From assembly GCA_902478645.1 (NCBI GenBank), contig CABSLV010000045.1, positions 1-13,109 of the forward strand: DNA of 13,109 nt. Direction: 5' to 3'. Under the pieces are notes generated by a model. It was not told the DNA's origin, searched no databases, and was given only the letters and a program-made list of their open reading frames with translations. The position numbers and the translations under genes were made by a program. This document shows, piece after piece, positions 4,765 to 12,401 of this stretch (the stretch's first letter is position 1; each line of letters opens with the position of its first letter). Source of the stretch: an uncultured Flavobacteriales bacterium (lineage in GTDB: Bacteria > Bacteroidota > Bacteroidia > Flavobacteriales > UBA1820).

Positions 4765-7566
4765 CTACCGCCGCGCCAGCTCCGCCGCGATGTACGGCGC
4801 GGTGTACGACTCCTGGCACCGGATGAGGTCTTCGGGAGTACCGGCAAAGACCAGATTGCCCCCGCCATCGCCCCCTTCGGGACCGAGGTCGATGACGTAG
4901 TCGGCGCATTTGATCACATCGGGATTGTGCTCCACCACTACGATGCTGTGTCCCCGGGCGATGAGCGAATCGAACGCCGCCAGGAGCTTCTTGATGTCGT
5001 GGAAGTGCAGTCCGGTGGTCGGCTCGTCGAAGATGAACAGGGTGCGCACCCCGGTCTTGCCCTTTCCCAGGAACGAGGCCAACTTGATACGCTGCGCTTC
5101 CCCGCCCGAGAGGGTCGAGGAAGGTTGCCCGAGCTGGACATACCCCAGCCCTACGTCGGAGAGCGGCTGCAGCTTTTCGACGATACGGCGGTTGCCATGG
5201 CGGGTGAAAAAGTCGATGGCTTCGTCCACCGTCATGTCGAGAATATCCGAGATGTTCTTGCCCTGATACTTCACCTCCAGCACTTCGCGTTTGAAGCGTT
5301 TGCCCCCGCAGGCTTCGCACTGCAGGTGCACGTCGGCCATGAACTGCATCTGCACCACCACTTCCCCGTCGCCCTTGCACACCGGACAGCGGCCCTTGTC
5401 CACATTGAAACTGAAGTGCTGGGCGGAAAATCCCCTCAGCTTTGCCAAGGGCTGGGCGGCAAACAGATCGCGGATCTCGTCGTAGGCCTTGACATAGGTA
5501 ACGGGGTTGGAACGCGAAGACTTCCCGATGGGGTTCTGGTCCACCATCTCGACCGCGGCCAAAGCATCCAGGTCGCCCGAAACGCCGGTGCAGTCCCCCA
5601 CCCGCAGCGAAGAGTCGTGGTAATGCCGCGCCAGAGCGGGATACAGGATGCCGTTTACCAGCGTGGATTTCCCGCTGCCCGACACCCCGGTTACCACCGT
5701 GAGCATTTCCAGGGGGAAACGCACGTCGATGCCCTTCAGGTTGTTCTCGCGCGCGCCCTTGACTTCGATATAACGGCGCACCGGACGGCGGGAGGCGGGC
5801 ACTTCGATCTTTTCCTGATAACGCAGGTAACGCGCCGTGAGCGAATCGCTCTGTGCCAACTCGGACGGCGGACCGCAAAAGACAATCTCCCCGCCGTGAA
5901 TCCCTGCCTCGGGACCTACGTCCACCAACAGGTCGCAGGCCTGCATCACTTCCCGGTCGTGTTCCACCACGATGACCGTATTGCCGAGGTCCCGCAATTT
6001 CTTCAACACGGAGATAAGCCGGTCGGTATCCCGCTGGTGCAAACCGATGGAGGGCTCATCCAGGATGTACATCGAACCCACCAGGGAACTTCCCAGGGAC
6101 GTGGCCAGGTGGATACGCTGGGATTCCCCGCCCGAAAGGGTCGAGGAGGCTCGGTTGAGCGTCAGATACCCCAGACCTACCTCGCGCAGGAAACCGATCC
6201 GCCGGCGGATTTCCGTCAGGATGCGCGAGGCGACCTTCTGCTGATACTCCGACAGGGTGAGTGCATTGAAAAACTCGCCCAACTGATCCAACGGCCAGTC
6301 CACCAGTTCGGGCAGGCTGCGGCCGCCCACCCGGACATAGCCGGCCTCCGGCCGCAGCCGCTTGCCGTGGCACACCGGGCATACGGTCTTTCCCCTGTAG
6401 CGTGCCAGCATGATGCGGTAGTGCATCTTGTAGTTGTCCCGCTGGAGCATGGCAAAGAAGTCGTCGATGCCCTTAAAGTATTTCGTACCGTGCCACAGCT
6501 GGTCTTTCTGCTGGGGCGTGAGTTCGCAGTACGGCGTGTGAATGGGAAAGCCGGAGCGTTCGGCCGTATCGACCACCGCCTGCCGCCACTGCCCCATTTT
6601 CTCGCCCCGCCAAGGCGCTACGGCCTGCTGATAAACCGAAAGCGAGGTATCGGGCACCACCAGTGCCGGATCGATGCCCATCACCTTTCCATATCCTTCG
6701 CATTCGGGGCAGGCGCCCAGCGGGTTGTTGAACGAAAACAGGTGTTCGGTCGGTTCGATAAAATCGATGCCGTCGGCGCGGAATGCATCGGAAAACGTCC
6801 GGACCGTTCCCGTGCGGGCTTCCGCTACCCGCATCGTTCCATGGCCTTCGTAAAAAGCGGTGGATACCGAGTCAGCCAAACGGGCCAAGGCTCCTTCGTC
6901 CGTCGTGGCTTCGGCGCGGTCCACCACCAGGAGGAAACGGTCGAGGTCCTTCTCTACCGAGAAAGCCACCAGGTCGGCCAGTTTGACCACCTTTCCCTCC
7001 AGTTTGATCCGGGAATACCCTTGGGCGTTGAGGGCAGCCACAGCCTGGGAAAAGGTCCTCCCAGAGGGGATGCGGTATTCCGCTTCGATCTCGATGGGGG
7101 TGCCGACGGGCAGGGTGCGGATGTAGTCGATCACGTCGCTCACCTGCTCGCGTTGCACCAGTTGTCCGCTCACCGGGGAATACGTCTGCCCGATGCGGGC
7201 GTAAAGCAACTTGAGGTAGTCGTACACTTCGCTCGCGGTGCCCACAGTAGAACGCGGATTGGCGGTATTGACCTTCTGGCGGATGGCGATAGCGGGCGCG
7301 ATGCCCTTGATGTACTCTACCTTCGGTTTGTCGATGCGCCCCAGGAACTGACGGGCGTAGGCCGAGAGGCTCTCCACGTACCGGCGCTGCCCTTCGGCAT
7401 ACAAGGTATCGTAGGCCAGGGAAGACTTTCCGCTGCCCGAAAGTCCGGTGAGCACGATGAACTTGCGATGAGGAAGTGCCAGGTCGATGTGCTTGAGGTT
7501 GTGCACATCGGCACCTTTGATGAGGATGTATTCGCGGGGGTCGAGTTTGTCCAGGTCCGAAGCCAT
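4765..7566 (-). CDS. uvrA: Excinuclease ABC subunit A (UvrA)
   Basis: UvrA is the dimeric ABC-type ATPase that finds DNA lesions and loads UvrB in nucleotide excision repair. The product is 933 residues, a full-length form. The first ATPase has Walker A GLSGSGKSS (about residue 41) and signature LSGGESQRIHLATSLG (about 475). The second has GVSGSGKSTL (about 625) and LSGGEAQRIKLASF (about 816). The DNA-binding zinc module CPVCKGDG...CEACGGKRF is intact. In the other zinc site only one Cys pair is visible (GACPECEGYG, about 283). The pair that usually precedes FSFNNP is replaced by FRADGIDFIEPTEHL. This is probably a lineage variant rather than damage. The gene has its own promoter (-7 at 7600-7593). 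No terminator is visible before rplS, so read-through into rplS is possible. Confidence 0.98.
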   Translation of the reverse strand: MASDLDKLDPREYILIKGADVHNLKHIDLALPHRKFIVLTGLSGSGKSSLAYDTLYAEGQRRYVESLSAYARQFLGRIDKPKVEYIKGIAPAIAIRQKVNTANPRSTVGTASEVYDYLKLLYARIGQTYSPVSGQLVQREQVSDVIDYIRTLPVGTPIEIEAEYRIPSGRTFSQAVAALNAQGYSRIKLEGKVVKLADLVAFSVEKDLDRFLLVVDRAEATTDEGALARLADSVSTAFYEGHGTMRVAEARTGTVRTFSDAFRADGIDFIEPTEHLFSFNNPLGACPECEGYGKVMGIDPALVVPDTSLSVYQQAVAPWRGEKMGQWRQAVVDTAERSGFPIHTPYCELTPQQKDQLWHGTKYFKGIDDFFAMLQRDNYKMHYRIMLARYRGKTVCPVCHGKRLRPEAGYVRVGGRSLPELVDWPLDQLGEFFNALTLSEYQQKVASRILTEIRRRIGFLREVGLGYLTLNRASSTLSGGESQRIHLATSLGSSLVGSMYILDEPSIGLHQRDTDRLISVLKKLRDLGNTVIVVEHDREVMQACDLLVDVGPEAGIHGGEIVFCGPPSELAQSDSLTARYLRYQEKIEVPASRRPVRRYIEVKGARENNLKGIDVRFPLEMLTVVTGVSGSGKSTLVNGILYPALARHYHDSSLRVGDCTGVSGDLDALAAVEMVDQNPIGKSSRSNPVTYVKAYDEIRDLFAAQPLAKLRGFSAQHFSFNVDKGRCPVCKGDGEVVVQMQFMADVHLQCEACGGKRFKREVLEVKYQGKNISDILDMTVDEAIDFFTRHGNRRIVEKLQPLSDVGLGYVQLGQPSSTLSGGEAQRIKLASFLGKGKTGVRTLFIFDEPTTGLHFHDIKKLLAAFDSLIARGHSIVVVEHNPDVIKCADYVIDLGPEGGDGGGNLVFAGTPEDLIRCQESYTAPYIAAELARR

Positions 7567-7592
7567 TCTTTATTTTCTTTTTTTCGAGCCTA

Positions 7593-7626
7593 CAAAGGTA
7601 CTAAAAAGGCCGGCATGTCGGTCAAA
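7593..7626 (-). promoter_or_regulatory. Promoter of uvrA
   Basis: On the minus strand TACCTTTG (7600-7593) is an exact TAnnTTTG -7 box. TTTG (7626-7623) lies 22 bases upstream, inside the accepted spacing range. The start would be about 7590, giving a leader of roughly 23 nt. I see no SOS-type operator near it. Confidence 0.65.
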
Positions 7627-7679
7627 ATAGCCAAAGCCGAACCACTTTCTGTTTTATGAAAAAATGCGCAAAACTCCCG

Positions 7680-7738
7680 GGTGCGGGCAAGCGAAGGGCC
7701 GGAAGGCTTTGCCTTCCGGCCCTTCGCTTGCCCGCACC
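7680..7738. repeat. Perfect 28-bp inverted repeat with 3-nt loop
   Basis: Arms 7680-7707 and 7711-7738 are exact reverse complements separated by TTT. They are very GC-rich, with the centre reading GGAAGGC-TTT-GCCTTCC. It lies between the HAD gene stop (7806) and the uvrA promoter (7593-7626). On the minus strand it is followed, after CGGGAG, by TTTT (7674-7671) and then TTTTTT (7664-7659), so it may end transcription of the hisS-Smr-HAD operon. The arms are much longer than those of the two ordinary terminators here and the T-runs are displaced. The rest of this 239-base intergenic region shows no gene. Confidence 0.9.
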
Positions 7739-7805
7739 GTCCCCTGCGGAATCCCGCCCCCGAAAGTCCTGAAAACAAACGGGTAGAAACGGCCGGAAAA
7801 CGCCC

Positions 7806-8594
7806 TTACAACAAGTCGAAATGCTCGAAAGCCAAAGCGATCCCGTCCTCGTCCACCGAAGTGGTTACAAAGTCGGCCGCCCGGCGGACTTCCGGCGCAG
7901 CATTGCCCATTGCCACACCCGTGCCCACGGCATGCAGCATCGCAATGTCGTTGCCTCCGTCGCCGAAGGCCATCGTATCCTCCAAGCGGATACCCAGATA
8001 GTTCACCATCCGGGCGATGCCTACATCCTTGCCGGCACTCTCGGGGATCACGTCGCCGAAAAGAGGGCTCCAGCGCACCATCCGGCAATGGGGGAAATGA
8101 GCCATCACCTCCGCCTGCTGCTGCGGAGAGATGAACCAAAGCATCTGCGAAACGCCGCTGCGGGCCACCGCGATCCACTCCTGCAGATCGTCCGCAGGGG
8201 GCATCTCCAGATTGAGCTGGCGGCCGAGCAGAGCGACGTTTTCGTCCGTAAAATTGAGGTGAAGCCTTTCTTCCGTTACCAATATGCAGGGAAACGCCTG
8301 CGAAGTTTCCTGCCAGGCGACGAGCGTTTCGATGTCCTCCCGGTCGATAAAACGCTCGAAGACCACCGTGCCGTCCGAGAGAAAGCATCGTCCTCCGTTG
8401 AGCGTGACATAGCCGTCGAACACGTCCGGCAGGTGTGCCTGGTCAATGTCGGCCTTGCGGCGGCCGGAGGCTATAAAAAGTTTTACGCCTTTCTCATGTG
8501 CCCTTTGCAGGGCTTCGACGGCCGAATCCGGCACGCGGTGCGTACGGAAACTGAGCAGTGTTCCGTCCACATCGAAAAAGATAGCTTTGATCAC
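7806..8594 (-). CDS. Cof-type HAD-superfamily (IIB) phosphatase
   Basis: A soluble 262-residue haloacid-dehalogenase phosphatase of the Cof/YidA type. Such enzymes usually hydrolyse sugar phosphates, nucleotides or cofactors such as flavin mononucleotide. The substrate cannot be told from sequence. Motif I is FFDVDGTLLSF with Asp8 nucleophile and Asp10, and motif II is LFIASGRR. Motif IV is AFGDGGNDIAML (about 207-217), followed by the family's GTGVAMGNA. The cap insertion lies between motifs II and III, as in type IIB. I place the start at GTG 8594, because MIKAIFFDVDGTL is the family's normal N-terminus. A TTG at 8642 would add 16 residues and overlap the Smr gene stop. It is the last gene of hisS-Smr-HAD, 44 nt after the Smr gene. 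Confidence 0.9.
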   Translation of the reverse strand: MIKAIFFDVDGTLLSFRTHRVPDSAVEALQRAHEKGVKLFIASGRRKADIDQAHLPDVFDGYVTLNGGRCFLSDGTVVFERFIDREDIETLVAWQETSQAFPCILVTEERLHLNFTDENVALLGRQLNLEMPPADDLQEWIAVARSGVSQMLWFISPQQQAEVMAHFPHCRMVRWSPLFGDVIPESAGKDVGIARMVNYLGIRLEDTMAFGDGGNDIAMLHAVGTGVAMGNAAPEVRRAADFVTTSVDEDGIALAFEHFDLL

Positions 8595-8638
8595 GGTAAA
8601 ATGTTCTGTTCGTTCTCCTTCGGGGGAAAAGTCTCCCG

Positions 8639-9193
8639 TCAATAAAACTCCACTTCCGTCGCTCCTTCGCCATAGAGGTGGAACGGCGCATCGTAAAACC
8701 GGACGCGGGCATACCCGGAGAGCAGACGGCGCAACTCCTCCTTGAGCACTCCGTCGCCCACACCGTGTATGAACACCATCCGGTGGATGATCCCTTCCCG
8801 GCGGGCCGCTTCGACAGCCGTGCGGGCATAGTGCAACTGATAGTCCAGCATTTCGCCCGAAGACATCCCCCGCGGGGATTTGACCAGTTTTTCGATGTGC
8901 AGGTCGAGCACCCGTACGGGCGCCTCGCGCAGGTTTTTGTTCGTCGGCGGGGTGGGACGGCGACGCTCGGCGTACTTGTCGTGCGTGAGGTAATCCCAGT
9001 CCTTGTCCCGGATGTATTCGGAGAGCCCTTCCCGGGCCTGTTCCTGCGAAACGATCTCGCCCGGAGCGCAGCGGTATTCGAAGCCATCGTCCGAGACGAC
9101 CACCACCTTTCCATCGCCGATCGACTTGACCCGTCCTTTGATCTCGTCATCGACGAAGGCCACGCGCTCCCCTACCCGAAATTCCCTTTCCAT
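8639..9193 (-). CDS. Short Smr-domain protein (DUF2027-like, MutS2 C-terminal-type domain)
   Basis: A 184-residue soluble protein. The N-terminal 50 residues (FRVGERVAFVDDEIKGRVKS, then VVVSDDGFEYRC) look like a small beta-rich SH3/KOW-like module. A charged linker with YAERRRPTPPTNKNLR follows. The C-terminal half is an Smr domain with the LDLH motif (96-99) and HGVGDG (143-148), then LKEELRRLL. Smr domains bind or nick nucleic acids and in other proteins act on DNA or on collided ribosomes. The activity here is inferred. Related Bacteroidota DUF2027 proteins are, from memory, longer, with an extra middle domain that seems absent here. The ATG lies 3 nt after the hisS stop, so it is translationally linked to histidyl-tRNA synthetase. 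Confidence 0.85.
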   Translation of the reverse strand: MEREFRVGERVAFVDDEIKGRVKSIGDGKVVVVSDDGFEYRCAPGEIVSQEQAREGLSEYIRDKDWDYLTHDKYAERRRPTPPTNKNLREAPVRVLDLHIEKLVKSPRGMSSGEMLDYQLHYARTAVEAARREGIIHRMVFIHGVGDGVLKEELRRLLSGYARVRFYDAPFHLYGEGATEVEFY

Positions 9194-9196
9194 CGT

Positions 9197-10561
9197 TTAA
9201 TTCCTCACGTGTTCGAGCAGTTCTCCGGCTGCTACCTCAGCCTGCGTGCCGGCCGTCATATCCTTGAGGGTGAAGACCCCTTTTTCCACTTCGCTGCTGC
9301 CGGCGATCGCCACCCAGCGCACCGACTTCCGGTTGGCATAGTCCAACTGCTTGCCCAACTTGACGGCGTCGGGATACATCTCGGCCCGTACGCCCGCCGC
9401 CCGGAGCTGCTGCAAAGCCTTCATGGAATAATGCGCTTCCACGGCTCCCATGTTGGCCAGCAAGACGTCCACTCCGCGGTCCAGTTCCGCATCGAAACGC
9501 CCCAGTTCTTCCATCACCAGGCAGATACGGTCCAACCCGAAGGAAATACCCACCCCCGAAACGTTCTTCATGCCGAAGATGCCCGTCAGGTCGTCGTAAC
9601 GTCCGCCACCGCCGATGGAACCCATCTCCACGCCTTGGGCTTTGACCTCGAAGATGGCTCCGGTGTAGTAGTTCAGCCCCCGAGCCAAGGTCAAATCCAG
9701 GTCGAGGGTGGCTCCCTTGAGACCGAGCGAGCCTACCGCTTCGAAGATAAAGCGCAACTCGTCGATGCCTTTCCGTCCGGTGTCGGTCCCTCCGAGGGTC
9801 TTCTCCAGCAGTTCCCACATCTGCTCCTGGGTCATGGGCGAGAGGAACGGACGGATGAGTTCGACCGACTGCGGGGTCAATCCTTTTTCGAGCATTTCGG
9901 CTTCGACGGCCTCTGCACCGATCTTGTCCAGTTTGTCCAGCGCGACGGTCAGATCGACGATCCGGTCGGGCTGTCCGGTTACCTCGGCCATGGCCGAGAG
10001 GATCTTCCGGTTGTTGATCCGCACCGATACCGGGATACCCAGACGGGTGAACACCTCATCGTAAAGCAGGACCAACTCCACTTCCTGCCACAGGGAACGC
10101 GAACCTACCACGTCGGCGTCGCACTGGTAAAACTCGCGGAAACGGCCTTTCTGCGGACGGTCGGCGCGCCAGACGGGCTGCATCTGGTAGCGCTTGAAGG
10201 GAAAGGCGATCTCGCTCTGGTGCTGCACCACGTACCGGGCGAAGGGTACCGTCAGGTCGTAACGCAAGGCCTTTTCGCTCAGGTATTTGGTCGCATGCTG
10301 GCTATCCTTCTCGTCGAGTACTTCCCCGGGGACATCCCGCAGGTAGTCGCCCGAGTTGAGGATCTTGAATATCAACCGATCGCCTTCGTCCCCGTACTTG
10401 CCCATCAGGGTGGAAAGGTTCTCGAACGAAGGGGTCTGGATCTGCGAAAAACCGTAACGGGAAAACGCATCGCGCAAGACCGAGAATACGTATTCGCGGC
10501 GAGCCATCTCCGCCGGGGAGAAATCGCGCGTGCCTTTGGGTATGGAAGGTTTCTGTGCCAT
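9197..10561 (-). CDS. hisS: Histidyl-tRNA synthetase
   Basis: HisRS attaches histidine to tRNA-His. The product is 454 residues, a typical class II HisRS. The N-terminus MAQKPSIPKGTRDFSP is the family pattern. The core shows LRYDLTVPFARYV (about 99-111) and motif 2 PVWRADRPQKGRFREFYQCDAD (about 129-150). The histidine-binding ARGLNYYTGAIFEV, GGGGRYDDLTG and motif 3 (GISFGLDRI) follow. The C-terminal anticodon domain begins near DVLLANMG. The start ATG at 10561 fits the family; an in-frame extension further upstream into the dtd region is not credible. It heads the hisS-Smr-HAD operon and is divergent from dtd, a tRNA proofreading gene. Confidence 0.98.
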   Translation of the reverse strand: MAQKPSIPKGTRDFSPAEMARREYVFSVLRDAFSRYGFSQIQTPSFENLSTLMGKYGDEGDRLIFKILNSGDYLRDVPGEVLDEKDSQHATKYLSEKALRYDLTVPFARYVVQHQSEIAFPFKRYQMQPVWRADRPQKGRFREFYQCDADVVGSRSLWQEVELVLLYDEVFTRLGIPVSVRINNRKILSAMAEVTGQPDRIVDLTVALDKLDKIGAEAVEAEMLEKGLTPQSVELIRPFLSPMTQEQMWELLEKTLGGTDTGRKGIDELRFIFEAVGSLGLKGATLDLDLTLARGLNYYTGAIFEVKAQGVEMGSIGGGGRYDDLTGIFGMKNVSGVGISFGLDRICLVMEELGRFDAELDRGVDVLLANMGAVEAHYSMKALQQLRAAGVRAEMYPDAVKLGKQLDYANRKSVRWVAIAGSSEVEKGVFTLKDMTAGTQAEVAAGELLEHVRN

Positions 10562-10600
10562 GGAATATCTTTTTCTTCTTTTTGCTTCGTTAGAGGGGAA

Positions 10601-10608
10601 CAAAGGTA
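10601..10608 (-). promoter_or_regulatory. -7 promoter box of hisS
   Basis: TACCTTTG on the minus strand (10608-10601) is an exact TAnnTTTG box, about 40 bases before the hisS ATG. The -33 region is weak: TATG 20 bases upstream has one mismatch to TTTG. It overlaps the candidate dtd -7 box on the other strand. Confidence 0.65.
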
Positions 10609-10630
10609 GTTTTTTTCCCGCGAAAAGCCA

Positions 10631-10638
10631 TAAATTAG
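10631..10638 (+). promoter_or_regulatory. Candidate -7 promoter box of dtd
   Basis: TAAATTAG matches TAnnTTTG with one mismatch and lies 33 bases before the dtd ATG. No clear -33 element is visible. It sits where the divergent hisS promoter would have its -33 contacts, so the two promoters could interfere with each other. Confidence 0.35.
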
Positions 10639-10670
10639 CCCCCCGAAACCTATATGCCAAATACCGGAAC

Positions 10671-11123
10671 ATGAGAGCTGTCATCCAACGCGTCTCCCGT
10701 GCCAGTGTAACGGCCGACGGAGTGCTCACCGCCTCGATCGGCACCGGTCTGCTTGTCCTTCTGGGCATCGAGGACGCCGACACCCCCCAAGACATCGAAT
10801 GGCTCAGCGGCAAGATCGTCCGCATGCGTATCTTCAACGACGAGAACGGCGTGATGAACCATTCGGTACAGGACGTCGGCGGAGACATCATCGTGGTGAG
10901 CCAGTTTACCCTGCACGCCTCCACCGTCAAAGGCAACCGCCCCTCCTACATCCGTGCGGCCCACCGGCAGACAGCCATTCCCCTCTACGAGGCTTTCCTG
11001 CAAAAGATCGGCGAAGATCTGGGACACCCGGTAGGAGCCGGGGTGTTCGGAGCCGACATGAAAGTGGACCTGCTCAACGACGGCCCGGTCACCATCCTCA
11101 TCGATACCAAGGTCCGCGAATGA
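10671..11123 (+). CDS. dtd: D-aminoacyl-tRNA deacylase
   Basis: DTD hydrolyses D-amino acids (and glycine misattached to tRNA-Ala) from tRNAs, a chiral proofreading step in the cytoplasm. The product is 150 residues, the normal length. The N-terminus MRAVIQRVSRASVTADG and both active-site motifs are present: SQFTL (77-81, within VVSQFTLHAS) and NxGPxT as NDGPVT (about 138-143). The ATG at 10671 is the family start; the in-frame extension upstream lies in the intergenic promoter region and is rejected. It is transcribed divergently from hisS, and its last 26 bases overlap the 3' end of the convergent alpha/beta hydrolase gene. No terminator is visible between them. Confidence 0.97.
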   Translation: MRAVIQRVSRASVTADGVLTASIGTGLLVLLGIEDADTPQDIEWLSGKIVRMRIFNDENGVMNHSVQDVGGDIIVVSQFTLHASTVKGNRPSYIRAAHRQTAIPLYEAFLQKIGEDLGHPVGAGVFGADMKVDLLNDGPVTILIDTKVRE

Positions 11124-11772
11124 CCCGTGCCAGCTCCCGGGACACTTCCCGGGCATGGGTATAGACCATCAGATGGGTCGCCCCGGCGATGTCCTCCACC
11201 GGACTGACAAGTCTGCGGATGGGGAACAAAGCATCCCTGTGCCCATGGATGCGCCGCATACGGCGGATCTGAGAGGCATCGGCCGCCGGGAACTCCATGC
11301 AAGCACGCACGGCAAAACGGAAATACCGCTCCGAAAGCGGCGCAAAAAAACGATCCACGCTCCGCACTCCCTTTTCTCCCCGCTGCCCGGTAACCAGGTA
11401 GGCCCGCAGTTGCCGGTTTCGGAAGATTCCTCCGGGAAGCAGGCGGTAGAATTTCAACGCGCGCAAGAACCGGACAAACCCGGGATACTCCGCCACACTG
11501 ACGGCCGAAGACAACACCACGATCCGCTCCAGGATGGGATGCTGCCGGGCGATCTCCTGCACGACAATCCCCCCGAAAGACACCCCGACCAAGAGGTCCG
11601 ATGCGTCGAACTCCAGCCCCTGCGTCATCCGGGCGCAATACCGGGCGAGGTCTTCCCCCTGCTGCGGTTCGATCCATTCCACCGGATGCACCCGATACGC
11701 GGCGGGGAAGCGCATCTTTTCAAATACGGCACACGTACAGCCGATCCCGGGAAAGAGATAAATGGTATTCAC
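11098..11772 (-). CDS. Small alpha/beta-hydrolase-fold protein
   Basis: A 224-residue cytoplasmic protein with the alpha/beta-hydrolase layout. The first strand with oxyanion-type loop is IYLFPGIGC, and the nucleophile elbow is GVSFGG (Ser65). A later acid is probably Asp180 in IHGHRDALFP, and a C-terminal histidine is either His200 (GATHLMV) or His206. It could be an esterase, thioesterase or peptidase-like enzyme; the substrate is unknown. No signal peptide is seen. The start is GTG at 11772 (MNTIYLFPG), with an exact -7 box TAGCTTTG about 35 bases upstream. Its 3' end overlaps convergent dtd by 26 bp. It appears monocistronic. Confidence 0.88.
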   Translation of the reverse strand: MNTIYLFPGIGCTCAVFEKMRFPAAYRVHPVEWIEPQQGEDLARYCARMTQGLEFDASDLLVGVSFGGIVVQEIARQHPILERIVVLSSAVSVAEYPGFVRFLRALKFYRLLPGGIFRNRQLRAYLVTGQRGEKGVRSVDRFFAPLSERYFRFAVRACMEFPAADASQIRRMRRIHGHRDALFPIRRLVSPVEDIAGATHLMVYTHAREVSRELARVIRGPWYR

Positions 11773-11806
11773 TGGCTTTTCTCTCTATACGGATAAAACA
11801 CGGTAA

Positions 11807-11814
11807 CAAAGCTA
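11807..11814 (-). promoter_or_regulatory. -7 promoter box of the alpha/beta hydrolase gene
   Basis: TAGCTTTG on the minus strand (11814-11807) is an exact TAnnTTTG match about 35 bases before the GTG start. No convincing -33 TTTG is seen at the right spacing. The rest of this 234-base divergent intergenic region holds the tat promoter on the other strand and no gene. Confidence 0.55.
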
Positions 11815-11930
11815 ATCAAAATACCGCTTCTTTTTTCCCTCGGGGGTGCTTCTTTTCTCCGCCCGACACCAAAACATAAGGCAGGGATACGGTCCCTCGG
11901 CTGCGAGCAGTCCGAAAACTTCGTTTTCTC

Positions 11931-11962
11931 CTTGCCGCTGCCCTTGGCTTTTTTTACTTTTG
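11931..11962 (+). promoter_or_regulatory. Promoter of the tatA/B - PAP2 unit
   Basis: CTTG (11931-11934, TTG core) is followed after 20 bases by TACTTTTG (11955-11962), an exact TAnnTTTG box. The start would be about 11966, giving a leader of roughly 40 nt before the ATG at 12007. Confidence 0.65.
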
Positions 11963-12006
11963 TACGCGCATCCTCGTGCAGTGCCTCGAATGCGACAAAA
12001 CGAACC

Positions 12007-12372
12007 ATGCTTCTATTTCTGGACATAAGCGGCGGAGAACTTCTGGTGATCGTCCTGGTAGGTATGCTCCTTTTCGGTAAGGACAAGCTGCCGGGCATCC
12101 TGCGCGGCATTGCCCGGGGAACGGATTACCTGAAGAAAGCCTCCGAGGAGGTCAAACAGCAGATCCACTCCGAGACGGGCCTGGGAGAAACCCTCGAAGG
12201 CCTGCGGGACGACTTGAAAAAAGCCGGTGAATCCGCCCGGGAAGATCTCCGGGAAGTAGCCGACCAGGTGCGGGAAACGGCCGAAGAGGTACGCATCGAC
12301 CCTCCCAGAGAACAAGCTACCGGAGAAGAGTCTCCTTCCGCAGAATCTCCCCGCCCCGACACAAAACCCTAA
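12007..12372 (+). CDS. Twin-arginine translocase subunit, TatA/TatB family
   Basis: TatA/B proteins are single-span inner-membrane components that, with TatC, export folded proteins. The 121-residue product has the expected plan. A short N-terminus runs into one hydrophobic helix (about 10-23, GELLVIVLVGMLLFG, with a polar Glu11 at its start). The FGKDKLP hinge (23-29) and an amphipathic helix (about 30-46) follow. A long charged, partly coiled-coil tail (about 47-105) ends in a Pro/Ser/Glu-rich disordered segment. The tail is longer than in minimal TatA and TatB-like, so I leave the symbol open between tatA and tatB. tatC is not in the window. The stop is 29 nt before the PAP2 gene and the two are probably co-transcribed. 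Confidence 0.88.
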   Translation: MLLFLDISGGELLVIVLVGMLLFGKDKLPGILRGIARGTDYLKKASEEVKQQIHSETGLGETLEGLRDDLKKAGESAREDLREVADQVRETAEEVRIDPPREQATGEESPSAESPRPDTKP

Positions 12373-12401
12373 CACGCCCTGAACCATCCCTTCCTTTGAC
12401 C

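Noticed and set aside
4579..7659. Plus-strand open frame of 1026 codons antisense to uvrA
   Set aside because: It is a shadow of uvrA. The translation is a low-complexity mix rich in His, Arg, Val and Gly with no domain, and it runs across the rplS promoter.
8678..10609. Plus-strand open frame of 643 codons antisense to the Smr gene and hisS
   Set aside because: It spans two well-supported genes and their junction on the other strand and has no motif of its own.
10562..10936. N-terminal extension of hisS up to 10936
   Set aside because: The extra 125 codons run antisense into dtd and across the intergenic promoter region. MAQKPSIPKGTRDF is the family's normal N-terminus.
11880..11905. GGGA-TACGG-TCCC inverted repeat upstream of the tat promoter as an operator
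   Set aside because: A 4-bp symmetry is expected by chance in GC-rich DNA, and no second copy is seen.
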